A stretch of DNA of 64,000 nt from Lysinibacillus contaminans (GTDB lineage: Bacteria > Bacillota > Bacilli > Bacillales_A > Planococcaceae), in assembly GCF_001278945.1 (NCBI RefSeq), contig NZ_LGRV01000003.1:1612001-1676000 (forward strand). Reading direction: 5' to 3'. The translations under genes and the position numbers were made by a program. The notes below the pieces were generated by a model. It was not told the origin of the DNA. It searched no databases and saw nothing but the letters and a program-made list of their open reading frames with translations. Every line of letters begins with the position of its first letter. The first letter of the stretch is position 1. Positions 34,695-43,714 of this stretch are shown piece after piece.

Positions 34695-35564
34695 CTAATT
34701 TTGCTCTTCCACCCAAGTTTTTAATATTTCTGCGAATTTTTTCGTGACTGGTGAGGCTTGGTGTTTCAAGGCCAATCCAATTGTACGGTATCCTCCTTGT
34801 TTTAAGGGTATCGTTCTCAGTGAAGCTGGAAATCGGTCAATTACTAATTTCGGTAAAATACTCATGCCTAAATTATGTGTAATCATCGAAATTATGCCCA
34901 CTTCTTCTGATAACTCAAAGCGAATGTTTGGCTTTACATGGTACTGTTCGAGAAGAAGCTTCACATCATTTTTACCCCTATAAGACGTCATAATAAACGG
35001 CATATTCTCTAACTCGACGATATCAATCTCTTCTTTATCATATAAAGGACTCTTGTCGGATACGATGCAGAGAAGTGGATCATGGCGTAGCTCGATAAAT
35101 TGAAATTGATCGGACTTTTCACCATTTAAAAATCCAGCATCGACTTCGCCACTCTGTAGCCATTGCTCAATTTCAAAATAGTCCCCTTCACGCAGTTCAA
35201 CTTGAATTCCAGGATAGTTATTATCCATAATTTGAATAATTTCCGGCATCCAGTTTGACGAAATACTAGAAATCACACCTATCCTCACTTTTCCCCGTGT
35301 CAGCCCAAGGATCTGGGCCGCTTCTTGTTGTAATAATTCATCTGCATCCAATACATGTCGCATGTGCACAAGCATTGTTTGCCCCTCACTAGTTAACGTC
35401 ATACCAGTCCGACTGCGGTGGATTAGGGCAAAGCCTAGTTCTTTTTCTAAGCTCGAAATCGCATGACTGACAGCCGATTGTGTTAACCCGAGTGTTTCCG
35501 CAGCCTTCGTGAAACTCATTTGTTCTGCTACTTTACTCAGTATTTCATATTTTACTAAACTCAC
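34695..35564 (-). CDS. LysR-family transcriptional regulator
   Basis: The 289-residue product has an N-terminal LysR HTH (KVAEQMSFTKAAETLGLTQSAVSHAISSLEKELG, about residues 8-41) and a substrate-binding-like effector domain. Start: a GTG at 35564 gives the usual LysR opening (SLVKYEIL...), with GGATGG before it; longer frames up to 35657 lack a site. It is divergent from an EamA exporter, and TTAC-N10-GTAA (35618-35635) in the gap may be a LysR box. It probably controls that exporter. Confidence 0.85.
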   Translation of the reverse strand: MSLVKYEILSKVAEQMSFTKAAETLGLTQSAVSHAISSLEKELGFALIHRSRTGMTLTSEGQTMLVHMRHVLDADELLQQEAAQILGLTRGKVRIGVISSISSNWMPEIIQIMDNNYPGIQVELREGDYFEIEQWLQSGEVDAGFLNGEKSDQFQFIELRHDPLLCIVSDKSPLYDKEEIDIVELENMPFIMTSYRGKNDVKLLLEQYHVKPNIRFELSEEVGIISMITHNLGMSILPKLVIDRFPASLRTIPLKQGGYRTIGLALKHQASPVTKKFAEILKTWVEEQN

Positions 35565-35693
35565 CGTATTGTACCATCCATTAATTATTTTAATACTACT
35601 CATTATAAACATTCGTTTTACTAATCTCAATGTAAGATATATAGTAAATTTTATCAATTAACTGTTTTAGTACAGAGACTATAGGTGAGCATA

Positions 35694-36590
35694 ATGAGTA
35701 TTCAAGGAAAAGCAAATATATTGATGATAATCGTGACAATGTTTTGGGGTATGTCCTATACATTTATGGTGATGGGGCTTGAAACATTGGCCGCTTATAA
35801 CGTGGTCGCATTACGCTGTTTAATCGCTTTTTTTGCAGCAGGTCTAATTTTTTATAAACGCATGATCAAAGTCAATTTCAAAACATTAAAATATGCAGCA
35901 ATTCAAGGCTTCTTCTTGCTCCTTTTGTTTGCACTTAGCTTATTTGGATTAGAAACTACTTCGGCTTCAAACGCAGGCTTTATTTTAAGCTTAACTGTCG
36001 TGTTAGTACCTATTATGAGTAGCTTTATCGAAAAAAAATTACCGTCAAAAGCCGTTAGTTTTGCGATTGTTTCAACTATGATTGGTATTGTTATTTTAAC
36101 AGCACAGGGCTCTTTCACATTTCATAAAGGTGATATTTTAATGGCCCTTGCAGCGCTTTGCTATGCCATCTATTTACTGTTAAATAGCTCTTTCACACGT
36201 AAGGTTGAATCGATTTCCTACGGCATTTACCAACTAGGTTTTGCAGGGATATACGCGCTCGTTTTAACATTTCTATTTGAGACGCCAACACTACCGAATA
36301 CGACCATTTCTTGGATTGCCATTTTAGGTTTAGGGATTGTCTGTGGTGCCTTTTGTTTCGTTGGACAAACTGTTGCACAACAGTTTACAACACCTACCCA
36401 TACTGGCTTGATTTTCTCATTAGAACCAATCTTCGCAGCCATGTTTGCGGTCATGTTTTTAGGCGAAGGAATCACAACGAAACTACTAATCGGCGGTGGC
36501 TTTATTTTATTTGGTAACTTAATCGCACAGTTCGAACAGTTACATATCATGCGATTTTTCAAAAAAAATGCACACGAAAAAGCTATTTAA
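35694..36590 (+). CDS. EamA/DMT-family transporter
   Basis: The 298-residue product has ten hydrophobic segments in two EamA repeats, with the typical TMFWGMSYTFMVMGLETL opening and SLEPIFAAMFAVMFLGEGIT near the end of the second repeat. Such proteins export amino acids or metabolites; the cargo is unknown. GGTGAG lies before ATG 35694. It is divergent from a LysR regulator, a common arrangement for regulated exporters. Confidence 0.87.
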   Translation: MSIQGKANILMIIVTMFWGMSYTFMVMGLETLAAYNVVALRCLIAFFAAGLIFYKRMIKVNFKTLKYAAIQGFFLLLLFALSLFGLETTSASNAGFILSLTVVLVPIMSSFIEKKLPSKAVSFAIVSTMIGIVILTAQGSFTFHKGDILMALAALCYAIYLLLNSSFTRKVESISYGIYQLGFAGIYALVLTFLFETPTLPNTTISWIAILGLGIVCGAFCFVGQTVAQQFTTPTHTGLIFSLEPIFAAMFAVMFLGEGITTKLLIGGGFILFGNLIAQFEQLHIMRFFKKNAHEKAI

Positions 36591-36596
36591 GTGAAT

Positions 36597-36640
36597 ATAA
36601 AACAGCACGCTTCATTCGAATGAGGCGTGCTGTTTTGCTG
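36597..36640. terminator. Bidirectional terminator
   Basis: Stem AAAACAGCACGC/GCGTGCTGTTTT with inner CTTCATTCGAATGAGG, between the EamA gene and the convergent tautomerase-family gene. Confidence 0.9.
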
Positions 36641-36665
36641 TTTGGGCAATCCACTACCCTTACTT

Positions 36666-37055
36666 TTAAACTGTTACTTTATAATACAGTTCTAACTCAT
36701 CTCCAGGTAATCCTCTGATCCCCCAGTTATGTTTTGGCGTTTCAAAAATGGTGATTTCAATATCTTCTGGAGTGATGTGCAATTTACTGCCTATGCGTTC
36801 GAAAAGTAGATTGATTAATTTCTTTTTTGCTTCAATCGTTCGACCTTCAAACATACTAATCTCTATAATCGTGTAAGCATCTGTTCTTCCATTTGCAAAA
36901 TAAAAATCTTCTTTGTCCATCGGAAAAAAACGATGAAATTTCTTATCCGTGGGATATTTCAGTGCTTCCACCATACATGCATGAATCACATTCGATAAGG
37001 TCTCTTTCATTGGATTTAAATTTTCTTTCAACCCATAAACTTTAATTTGCCCCAT
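36666..37055 (-). CDS. Tautomerase-superfamily protein lacking the N-terminal proline
   Basis: The 129-residue product fits the Tautomerase_2 group (FFPMDKEDFYFANGRTDAYTIIEISMFEGR and FETPKHNWGIRGLPGDE). The superfamily uses Pro1, exposed after Met removal, as catalytic base. Here the sequence starts MGQIK, so residue 2 is Gly. The start is well placed (AGAGAGGTG nine bases upstream), so a truncated call is unlikely. It may be inactive as a tautomerase or use another residue. Confidence 0.8.
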   Translation of the reverse strand: MGQIKVYGLKENLNPMKETLSNVIHACMVEALKYPTDKKFHRFFPMDKEDFYFANGRTDAYTIIEISMFEGRTIEAKKKLINLLFERIGSKLHITPEDIEITIFETPKHNWGIRGLPGDELELYYKVTV

Positions 37056-37128
37056 TCCATCACACCTCTCTCATCTTAACTTACCATTATCCCAATTCTT
37101 GCGTGGTTAGTTCGGCCTTTTCCCCATC

Positions 37129-37980
37129 CTACAAATAAACAATGCAATCTTTTTGCTCCAATTCACCTAACCATTTTGGTATGTTTAATTGGTGATTCCA
37201 TCTAAGATCCAGACGTTCTAACCCCTCAATTTTCAGTAATGATTTTGGTAATTCAGTTAGAAGATTACTTCTTAGATCAATTTCTAATAAATTCTTCAAT
37301 TGTCCAATCTCTTCAGGCAATGTGGTCAATTGATTATGTCTCAAATTTAATCGTCTCAACCTTAAACATTTATGTAACGATTGAGGTATCTCTTTTAATT
37401 GATTATCTTCCATATCTAAAACACGTAATAATGACAAGTCCCCTAAATTTTCCGGAAGAGTCGTGATTTGATTATTTTTTAAATGTAATTCCTTCAAGTT
37501 TCTTATTCTACTAATACTGTCCGGTAATTCTTTTAATAGATTATTCATTACACGTAGTTCTATAAGATTGGTCAAATCTCCAATTTCAGCCGGTAATTTC
37601 ATTAATTTATTGTCACTGAGGTTTAAGTATTTCACTTTGACCAACTTAGAGATTTCAGGTGGAATAGATTGTATTTTATTATTATGAAAATACAAATAAT
37701 CCTCCATATTATGAAGGGAGCCAATTTCAGGAGGAATAACGTCAATTTCATTATGCCCTGCATCCAGCATTCTAAGTTCTGTTAGATTCTCAATCTCAAC
37801 AGGTATTTTACTGATCTTATTCGCTGATATATTCAAAATTTTCAATCTGTTCATTTTAAAGATTTCTGAAGGGATCGTTGTAAACTCATTATCAAAAAGA
37901 TTTAATTTTGTTATTTCATTTATTGGTGCATCTAAATTAGGTAAAGCTTTTAATTTCAGATGAGGAAAGTTTAGTTCCAT
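37129..37980 (-). CDS. Cytoplasmic leucine-rich-repeat protein (PIRL-like)
   Basis: The 283-residue product is almost entirely leucine-rich repeats, about eleven units of 22-23 residues with the LxxLxLxxNxLxxLPxxI pattern (for example NLLEIDLRSNLLTELPKSL). There is no signal peptide, membrane segment or catalytic domain, so it is a cytoplasmic protein-interaction scaffold. This spacing resembles the eukaryotic PIRL/Ras-group LRR type, which is sporadic in Bacillales. AAGGAGG precedes the ATG. Single-gene unit; partner unknown. Confidence 0.88.
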   Translation of the reverse strand: MELNFPHLKLKALPNLDAPINEITKLNLFDNEFTTIPSEIFKMNRLKILNISANKISKIPVEIENLTELRMLDAGHNEIDVIPPEIGSLHNMEDYLYFHNNKIQSIPPEISKLVKVKYLNLSDNKLMKLPAEIGDLTNLIELRVMNNLLKELPDSISRIRNLKELHLKNNQITTLPENLGDLSLLRVLDMEDNQLKEIPQSLHKCLRLRRLNLRHNQLTTLPEEIGQLKNLLEIDLRSNLLTELPKSLLKIEGLERLDLRWNHQLNIPKWLGELEQKDCIVYL

Positions 37981-38123
37981 TTGTCTGCCTCCTTTTTTGA
38001 AAATACAATCTTAGCATAATTCAATACTCTCTATGAAATCAATATGTTGAAACCTATTATTCTCTTGTGGATATGGCTTCAATTGGCTAACTTCTCCGTC
38101 AAACAGTTTAGAAAACAGGATAC

Positions 38124-38163
38124 AAAAAAAGCAGAGCGCATGACTATGCTTACTCTGCTTTAT
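38124..38163 (-). terminator. Terminator for the 17M-like gene
   Basis: Minus-strand stem AAAGCAGAG/CTCTGCTTT followed by TTTTT. It lies about 245 bp after the stop at 38407, beyond the inverted-repeat element. Confidence 0.7.
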
Positions 38164-38236
38164 CGATCAATTATTTTAGCCGTTATTATGGCTGATGCTT
38201 CGGTTTCACATAACAAACAATTCAAAATCTTTGGCA

Positions 38237-38338
38237 TCCACCAAATACTTTGTCCTACCGAATATTGGTTACTCAGGCGTTGCCGCAGGACGGCGCGACC
38301 TTAGCCTGAGTTCCACTATTCGGTGGACATTTGGATAC
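38237..38338. repeat. Long imperfect inverted-repeat element
   Basis: Left arm GTCCTACCGAATATTGGTTA (38252 on, continuing to CTCAGGC) pairs with the right arm ending CACTATTCGGTGGAC (38304-38328), with outer CCAAAT/ATTTGG extensions and a GC-rich core GCCGCAGGACGGCGCGACC. It could be a MITE remnant or an extended terminator-like structure. A frame across it on the plus strand (38044-38304) is not credible. Confidence 0.7.
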
Positions 38339-38406
38339 ATCTGAATTGGTTGCTAAAATTGCATTCTTTCCGATACTTATAGAAGTTGGGCTTCTACTGT
38401 ATCCTG

Positions 38407-38895
38407 TTAAATAGATCTTCTTTTTATATTGTCCTCGTCAAGTCGTCGCGCTCGAGTATTTGAGCGAGTGTCGGGTTGAAGTGTAGTAGCAGCAGTATTA
38501 TCAATAGTATCGACGAATGAATCGGTTGTAGTTAAGTCTGGATCAACTGAAATATCTTCATGTTCTGCATATAAAATGATAGCCCCTTGCTCAAGTAACT
38601 GCCCATAATACGCTAATTGTCCATCTGTTAACTCAAAACGCTTTAACCCTTCTGTTTCCGCTGTATCACCAGTAAACCATGATTTAAATTGGTCTACCCA
38701 GTTACCTGCTTCATGTGTTTTTACATCAGCGTCCCCTTTTACAGCTTCAAGTTGTGATGAATCCTTCGTAATAATATTAATATCCTGGTAATTAAAACCA
38801 TCCAAACGCATACCCTCTAAAATACGAAGCATTTCCTGTTTTGTATGAGCCACTTCAATTCGTTGATTTTGTTCATTGTTTTCATATACTACCAT
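38407..38895 (-). CDS. General stress protein 17M-like (YflT domain)
   Basis: The 162-residue product has the YflT/17M domain: AHTKQEMLRILEGMRLDGFNYQDINIITKD at the N-terminus and YYGQLLEQGAIILYAEHED near residue 100, with a low-complexity Thr/Asp tail. These small proteins belong to the sigma-B general stress regulon; function unknown. ATG 38895 lies eight bases after AGGAGG. A strong sigma-B-like promoter stands about 40 bp upstream. Confidence 0.85.
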   Translation of the reverse strand: MVVYENNEQNQRIEVAHTKQEMLRILEGMRLDGFNYQDINIITKDSSQLEAVKGDADVKTHEAGNWVDQFKSWFTGDTAETEGLKRFELTDGQLAYYGQLLEQGAIILYAEHEDISVDPDLTTTDSFVDTIDNTAATTLQPDTRSNTRARRLDEDNIKRRSI

Positions 38896-38931
38896 GTCCA
38901 ATTCCTCCTAATTTGTTTGGCTTACTATGTT

Positions 38932-38957
38932 TTTCCCCCAATCACTTGAGATGAAAC
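38932..38957 (-). promoter_or_regulatory. Sigma-B-like promoter of the 17M-like gene
   Basis: Minus strand GTTTCA (38952-38957), 14-bp spacer, GGGAAA (38932-38937), matching the GTTTaa-N12-15-GGGWAW consensus of general stress promoters. Confidence 0.75.
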
Positions 38958-39017
38958 GCATAGTAAGCTCAATTAATATTTCTGTAATATTTGTCATGAA
39001 TTATGAATGCGATTCAA

Positions 39018-39461
39018 TTATTTATTGCCTAGGAATGCTTTTAGCATCCATGCATGCTTTTCAATGGATTGGTACATCGCATTGAGTAAATCCTCTGTAC
39101 GATCATCGCCTACTTCAGCAGCTAGTTCCATTGTAGAATTTAAAGCCTTCATAATCTTTTCAAAATCTGAAATCGTTGTTTCGACCATTTCCACAGTCGT
39201 TTCTTTCCCTGTTGCTTCTTCTATATAGGAAAGCTCTAGATGCTCTTTTAACGTCGCAACCGGCTTACCACCTTTTGATAAAATTCGCTCTGCAACCTCA
39301 TCTAAATTCAACGTCGCTTCGTTATATAATTCCTCATACTTTGCATGGAGCGTAAAGAACGCACTACCTGTCACATACCAATGGTAGTTGTGTAGTTTCG
39401 TGTAAAGCACTGACCATGTAGATACCAAATTGTTTAATTCCTTGTTCAGTTCTTGTGCCAT
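39018..39461 (-). CDS. dps: Dps-family DNA-protection/ferritin-like protein
   Basis: The 147-residue product has the Dps ferroxidase set: LYTKLHNYHWYVTGSAFFTLHAKYEELYNEA contains the His/Asp/Glu ligands, and the C-terminal helix SIEKHAWMLKAFL completes the fold. It should oxidise and store iron and protect DNA. GGAGGAG precedes the ATG. Its promoter is of the sigma-B type, as for the neighbouring 17M-like gene. Confidence 0.93.
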   Translation of the reverse strand: MAQELNKELNNLVSTWSVLYTKLHNYHWYVTGSAFFTLHAKYEELYNEATLNLDEVAERILSKGGKPVATLKEHLELSYIEEATGKETTVEMVETTISDFEKIMKALNSTMELAAEVGDDRTEDLLNAMYQSIEKHAWMLKAFLGNK

Positions 39462-39530
39462 TATTAATCTCCTCCAAAATATTAGTTATTTTGCATCTTT
39501 CTTCACTAGAATGATGCTACACTAACATTT

Positions 39531-39555
39531 ATTCCCCACTAGCATAATTTGAAAC
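39531..39555 (-). promoter_or_regulatory. Sigma-B-like promoter of dps
   Basis: Minus strand GTTTCA (39550-39555), 13-bp spacer, GGGAAT (39531-39536). Confidence 0.75.
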
Positions 39556-39602
39556 ATCGAACATCAAATTCCCACTATTAATCACACACTTCTAAACAAT
39601 TA

Positions 39603-39632
39603 TTTAACATGTCGGAATATTTTAGCTATAAT
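39603..39632 (+). promoter_or_regulatory. Promoter of pepF
   Basis: TTTAAC (39603-39608), 18-bp spacer, TATAAT (39627-39632), 32 bp before the pepF start. Confidence 0.6.
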
Positions 39633-39663
39633 GAAGTAACTTACAAAAAAGGGGTGGACTTTC

Positions 39664-41469
39664 ATGGAAGCATTGCCATTACGAAAAGATGTTCCTGTAG
39701 AACAAACATGGAATTTAGGCGGTTTATTAGAGCAAGACAAAGATTTCGATCCTGCATTAGCACAAGTTGTGGAGGATGCAGTAAACTTCGAACGTACGTA
39801 CAAAGACTCTATTACCGATGCACAAAAAGTCATCGATGTGTTAATTGCCTATGAAGCACTACAGGAAAGCATTGTACCAGTGGGTGCTTATGCTAGCTTG
39901 AATTTAGAGGTGGACCGTACAGATGATTCTGCGCAAATGCGTGCAGCAAAATTTGGCTCAGCCATTGCAAAAATTAGCAGCTCTTTATCCTTTGTTCGCA
40001 GTGAACTTCTTAATTTACCAACAACTGTGCTTGAAGAAGCGGCTACTTTAAGCCCACTTTATAAGCACTTTTTAGATGAGCTATTAAAACAAAAACCACA
40101 TCAACTTCATCCTGAAGTGGAAAAAGCATTAGCTTCTCTTAGCGCCACTTTTGATGCTCCTTATGAAACGTATAACACAACAAAACTTGTGGATATGCAC
40201 TTTGGTGAATTTGAAGTGAACGGCACTAGCCATCCTCTCAGCTACGTATTATTTGAAAATGACTGGGAACAAGAAGCAGACACTGATGTTCGTCGCGCTG
40301 CCTTTGAAGCATTTTCTTCAAAATTACGTGACTATCAGCACACAACTGCAAAAGTGTATAACACACATGTGCAACAAGAAAAAACAATGGCAAATCTACG
40401 GGGCTTTGACTCTGTGATTGATTATTTATTATTTGACCAAGACGTAGATCGTGAGCTTTACAATCGTCAAATTGATTTGATTACGAAAGAACTCGCACCG
40501 CATATGCGTCGATATGCAAAGCTCATCCAAAAGGCACATGGCTTAGAAAAGATGACGTTTGCAGATTTAAAAATTGCATTAGATCCAAGCTATGATCCGA
40601 AAGTGACAATGGATGAAGCGAAGGATTATGTTGAAAAATCCCTAGCTATCATGGGTGATGACTACAATCAAATGATTGAACAAGCCTTTAATGAACGCTG
40701 GATTGACTATGCTCCCAACAAAGGTAAATCAACAGGCGCATTTTGTTCAAGCCCATATGGTAGTCATCCATACATCTTAATATCGTGGAATAAGCGTATG
40801 AGCGAAGTATTTACGCTAACGCATGAGCTTGGACATGCAGGCCATTTTGCCAATGCACATGCACATCAATCGTATTTCAATAGTCGCCCTTCTCTATACT
40901 TTATCGAAGCACCATCTACGATGAACGAAATGCTCCTAGCAAACTATTTATTAACGCATAATGAAGACGTGCGCTTTAAACGTTGGGTAATTTCAAATAT
41001 TGTATCGAAAACGTATTATCATAACTTCGTCACACATTTACTAGAAGCTGCATATCAGCGTAAAGTGTATGAGCTTATTGATAACGGCGAATCAGTAAAC
41101 GCAACTGTCTTAAATCAATTAAAACGTGCTGTGCTTGAAGACTTCTGGGGTGATGCTGTCGAAATCACAGAGGGTGCCGAACTTACATGGATGCGTCAGC
41201 CTCACTACTATATGGGCTTATATCCATACACATATAGCGCAGGTCTTACAATTTCAACTCAAGTATCACAACGTATTTTAAAAGAAGGCAATACGGCTGT
41301 AGATGAATGGTTAACTGTCCTACAAGCTGGCGGCACGAAATCACCAGTAGAACTAGCGAAAATGGCAGGTGTCGATGTGACAACAGACCAGCCGCTTCGT
41401 AACACGATTGCTTATATTGGCGATTTAATCAACCAACTTGAACAACTAACTTCAAAAATAGAAGCATAA
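39664..41469 (+). CDS. pepF: M3-family oligoendopeptidase F
   Basis: The 601-residue product is a zinc oligopeptidase with the HELGHAGH metal-binding motif and the downstream EAPSTMNEML Glu ligand. N-terminal helices TWNLGGLLEQDKDFD and AYASLNLEVDRTDDSA are PepF-like. It cleaves short peptides in the cytoplasm. Length is normal. GGGGTGG precedes the start. Confidence 0.93.
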   Translation: MEALPLRKDVPVEQTWNLGGLLEQDKDFDPALAQVVEDAVNFERTYKDSITDAQKVIDVLIAYEALQESIVPVGAYASLNLEVDRTDDSAQMRAAKFGSAIAKISSSLSFVRSELLNLPTTVLEEAATLSPLYKHFLDELLKQKPHQLHPEVEKALASLSATFDAPYETYNTTKLVDMHFGEFEVNGTSHPLSYVLFENDWEQEADTDVRRAAFEAFSSKLRDYQHTTAKVYNTHVQQEKTMANLRGFDSVIDYLLFDQDVDRELYNRQIDLITKELAPHMRRYAKLIQKAHGLEKMTFADLKIALDPSYDPKVTMDEAKDYVEKSLAIMGDDYNQMIEQAFNERWIDYAPNKGKSTGAFCSSPYGSHPYILISWNKRMSEVFTLTHELGHAGHFANAHAHQSYFNSRPSLYFIEAPSTMNEMLLANYLLTHNEDVRFKRWVISNIVSKTYYHNFVTHLLEAAYQRKVYELIDNGESVNATVLNQLKRAVLEDFWGDAVEITEGAELTWMRQPHYYMGLYPYTYSAGLTISTQVSQRILKEGNTAVDEWLTVLQAGGTKSPVELAKMAGVDVTTDQPLRNTIAYIGDLINQLEQLTSKIEA

Positions 41470-41472
41470 GAA

Positions 41473-41512
41473 AAAAGCCGTCCGTGCACATTTTTTGCGC
41501 ATGGATGGCTTT
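41473..41512 (+). terminator. Terminator of pepF
   Basis: Stem AAAGCCGTCCGTGC/GCGCATGGATGGCTTT followed by T-rich DNA. Confidence 0.82.
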
Positions 41513-41696
41513 ATTATTTTTTTTGTTCTAAACTAGTAAAGTTGTACATAAAATAGAATCAGGGCGTCCCTCCATTATTTCTGATATTTCAAAATAGATA
41601 ATCATTTTTCTTCATACGAAAGTACCGTTATTATTATAAGAGCGCAATATAAATAGCAAATATCTAATAAGAATTTTCAAAGGAAGTGTATTAATT

Positions 41697-42683
41697 ATGG
41701 TAAAACGTAATGATCCATGCCCATGTGGTAGTGGCAAAAAATATAAAAAATGTTGTGAAGGTAAACAACAAGTAACCGTTGAGACTGTGGCAATTGAAGA
41801 ACTAGAACGCGTACTACAAACATTTTATTTAGAATATCCAGAACGCAAAGATGTTCGTGCATATATTGACCATGTCGGTGTTTGGCAGCCAAAATTAGAA
41901 AGCGTACTTCAGCGTGAGCTTATTGAAGCAATCGCATTGGATGATTTCTTCTTTCATCAAGAACCAAAAATTTGGACAGGCTATCTAAAGAAGACAATGA
42001 AAAAAATTGTACGCCCTTCTACTCTAAAAGTTTTAGAAGGCTGGTCACGACCTACTTTATTCATTGGAACTGTAAATGCCGTGGAAGAAGACTACTTCCA
42101 AGCAACACATGATCTTTCGAATGAGGTTATTAACATCCGTCGTGAAAACGACAAGCCGATTCCTGAAGGTATGCATGTATTTGCCTTTATCCTACCAGAT
42201 GGTACAGCGAACGAATCAAATTACTTAGCAGTATCAACGCTTATTTTCTTCCCGCTAGACCACGTAAAGGTATTCGATCAATTGAAGAAAAACTTTGAAG
42301 TATCAAAGAAATCAGTTGAGGCATTTTTACAAGAAGATCATTTATCATTCTGGGAACTACTTGTGTCAAACGGCTATAAAGGTGAAGAATTCTCTAGCTT
42401 TGAAAGTGGTGTGTTAACGCAAGTAAAAGATTTCCTTGAGGAAAATGAACGTGAAACAACACCTATGCTAGAGCTATTAGAAGATTATTTAATTGAAGGT
42501 CAACCTACAGCTCGTAAAGAAGCTGCGATCGCAGCTGGAGCGATTCGTTATGGGCAAGAAAACGGCCTATTTGAATCATTATCGATGAATGTGAAAGAAA
42601 TCGCTGCAACCTTCGATATCTCTGCTTCATCTTTAACAAAATACTATCAAGATTTATGTAGCTATAAAGCTGAAAAAGAATAG
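41697..42683 (+). CDS. SEC-C motif protein
   Basis: The 328-residue product opens with the SEC-C zinc motif PCPCGSGKKYKKCC (about residues 7-20), the metal-binding module named from SecA C-termini. The rest is alpha-helical, with a segment FLQEDHLSFWELLVSNGYKG and a C-terminal DISASSLTKYYQDL that looks like a small helical or HTH region. SEC-C proteins bind zinc and often nucleic acids or ribosomes; the role here is unknown. Single-gene unit. Confidence 0.78.
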   Translation: MVKRNDPCPCGSGKKYKKCCEGKQQVTVETVAIEELERVLQTFYLEYPERKDVRAYIDHVGVWQPKLESVLQRELIEAIALDDFFFHQEPKIWTGYLKKTMKKIVRPSTLKVLEGWSRPTLFIGTVNAVEEDYFQATHDLSNEVINIRRENDKPIPEGMHVFAFILPDGTANESNYLAVSTLIFFPLDHVKVFDQLKKNFEVSKKSVEAFLQEDHLSFWELLVSNGYKGEEFSSFESGVLTQVKDFLEENERETTPMLELLEDYLIEGQPTARKEAAIAAGAIRYGQENGLFESLSMNVKEIAATFDISASSLTKYYQDLCSYKAEKE

Positions 42684-42693
42684 ATAATGTAAC

Positions 42694-42745
42694 TAACGCC
42701 CTTTGCCGATGGAATTTATATACTCCTCGATAAAGGGTGTTTTTA
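42694..42745 (+). terminator. Terminator of the SEC-C gene
   Basis: Stem ACGCCCTTT/AAAGGGTGT followed by TTTT. Confidence 0.75.
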
Positions 42746-43199
42746 ATCTATTATACCTCTGTGTACTTGTACCTGTCGCTAACGCTTCCGGTACAAGAAA
42801 CGTCTGTTGCTGACACACTGCTTTTACATAGAGTTCAAAATCTGTAACATTCATTGAATGAAGATAAACATAAAAAGGCTGATAAGTTGTCTATGGAGAC
42901 GACTTATCAGCCTTTTTATAAATTTAACTATGGTAACCAACCATGTATTATTATCGCCCAAGATGCTTTAATTCATACATATTGTAGTTGTTTATGAACT
43001 AGAGGAGAATAATAATACTACGTTAGTATAATATATAATTAATAAAAAGTATACAACATTTATTAAAAATTACCCTTATTTTATCAGATTTTTAATACCA
43101 ATACGACTAAAATATACCAACAATATTTTACCACCTATTATCTAGTGTGATATAATAACTATAAGTAACATTGATGTATTCGATTCAGTTATAAATAAG
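42746..43199. other. Intergenic region with two hairpins, no gene
   Basis: CTTGTACC...GGTACAAG (42768-42800) and a strong hairpin at 42871-42919 (AAAAAGGCTGATAAGT/ACTTATCAGCCTTTTT) are visible. The right part is very AT-rich. No supported gene or RNA is recognised. Confidence 0.45.
42871..42919. terminator. Strong bidirectional hairpin
   Basis: A 16-bp stem with A- and T-runs on both sides, well away from any stop codon; it could end an unrecognised small transcript. Confidence 0.7.
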
Positions 43200-43243
43200 A
43201 AAAGCGAGATACTCGACTTTTGTTTTGTCGAATACCTCGCTTA
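43200..43243 (-). terminator. Terminator of the zinc-finger gene
   Basis: Stem AAGCGAGGTATTCGAC/GTCGAGTATCTCGCTT followed by TTCTTATTT on the minus strand. Confidence 0.78.
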
Positions 43244-43249
43244 TAATTT

Positions 43250-43450
43250 CTATATTTCCTCTGCTTTATATACTTTCATTAGTTCTTCACCTAAAAATTG
43301 CAACTGCTCGCCTACTGTACAAGATGTGATACAAAAGCGATGAGCCCTTGTTTTTCCACGATCTTTACGCAACTGTTTGATCACTAAGCAATCACCACAA
43401 TACGTATCGTGTAGCTCGTCAATATCCTTCATGACTGTCACTTTATCCAA
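43250..43450 (-). CDS. Small zinc-finger domain protein
   Basis: The 66-residue product carries HDTYCGDCLVIKQLRK and RFCITSCTVGEQL, the Cys/His pattern of the small Bacillus zinc-finger family. A TTG at 43450 is preferred: it gives the usual distance from start to DTYC and follows AAAGGAGCG (spacing somewhat long). Function unknown. It has its own terminator. Confidence 0.78.
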   Translation of the reverse strand: MDKVTVMKDIDELHDTYCGDCLVIKQLRKDRGKTRAHRFCITSCTVGEQLQFLGEELMKVYKAEEI

Positions 43451-43714
43451 TTGAAAACTCTCGCTCCTTTCACGCTCATTTTCACTTCTTCCTATTATGC
43501 AGGGAAGATTTTTTCTAGACAACTATTTTGTTCAATATGATTCAGTTTTTGTTCCTCCAATTTCATAAGTCGATGAATACAGATTTAGTATTCCATGGAA
43601 TAGGTGTCTATATGCCTGCTGAATTGTGGAATTCATGCGCAATTGATGATTGTGAAAATCTTTTCTTATTGTACAATATGAACATACATTATTTTTTTGT
43701 AAAGTAGGGATCCT

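Noticed and set aside
38044..38304. Plus-strand 86-codon ORF
   Set aside because: Crosses a terminator and an inverted repeat; no RBS.
42871..42919. Hairpin as a possible small RNA gene
   Set aside because: Looks like an intrinsic terminator stem; no promoter or known RNA recognised.
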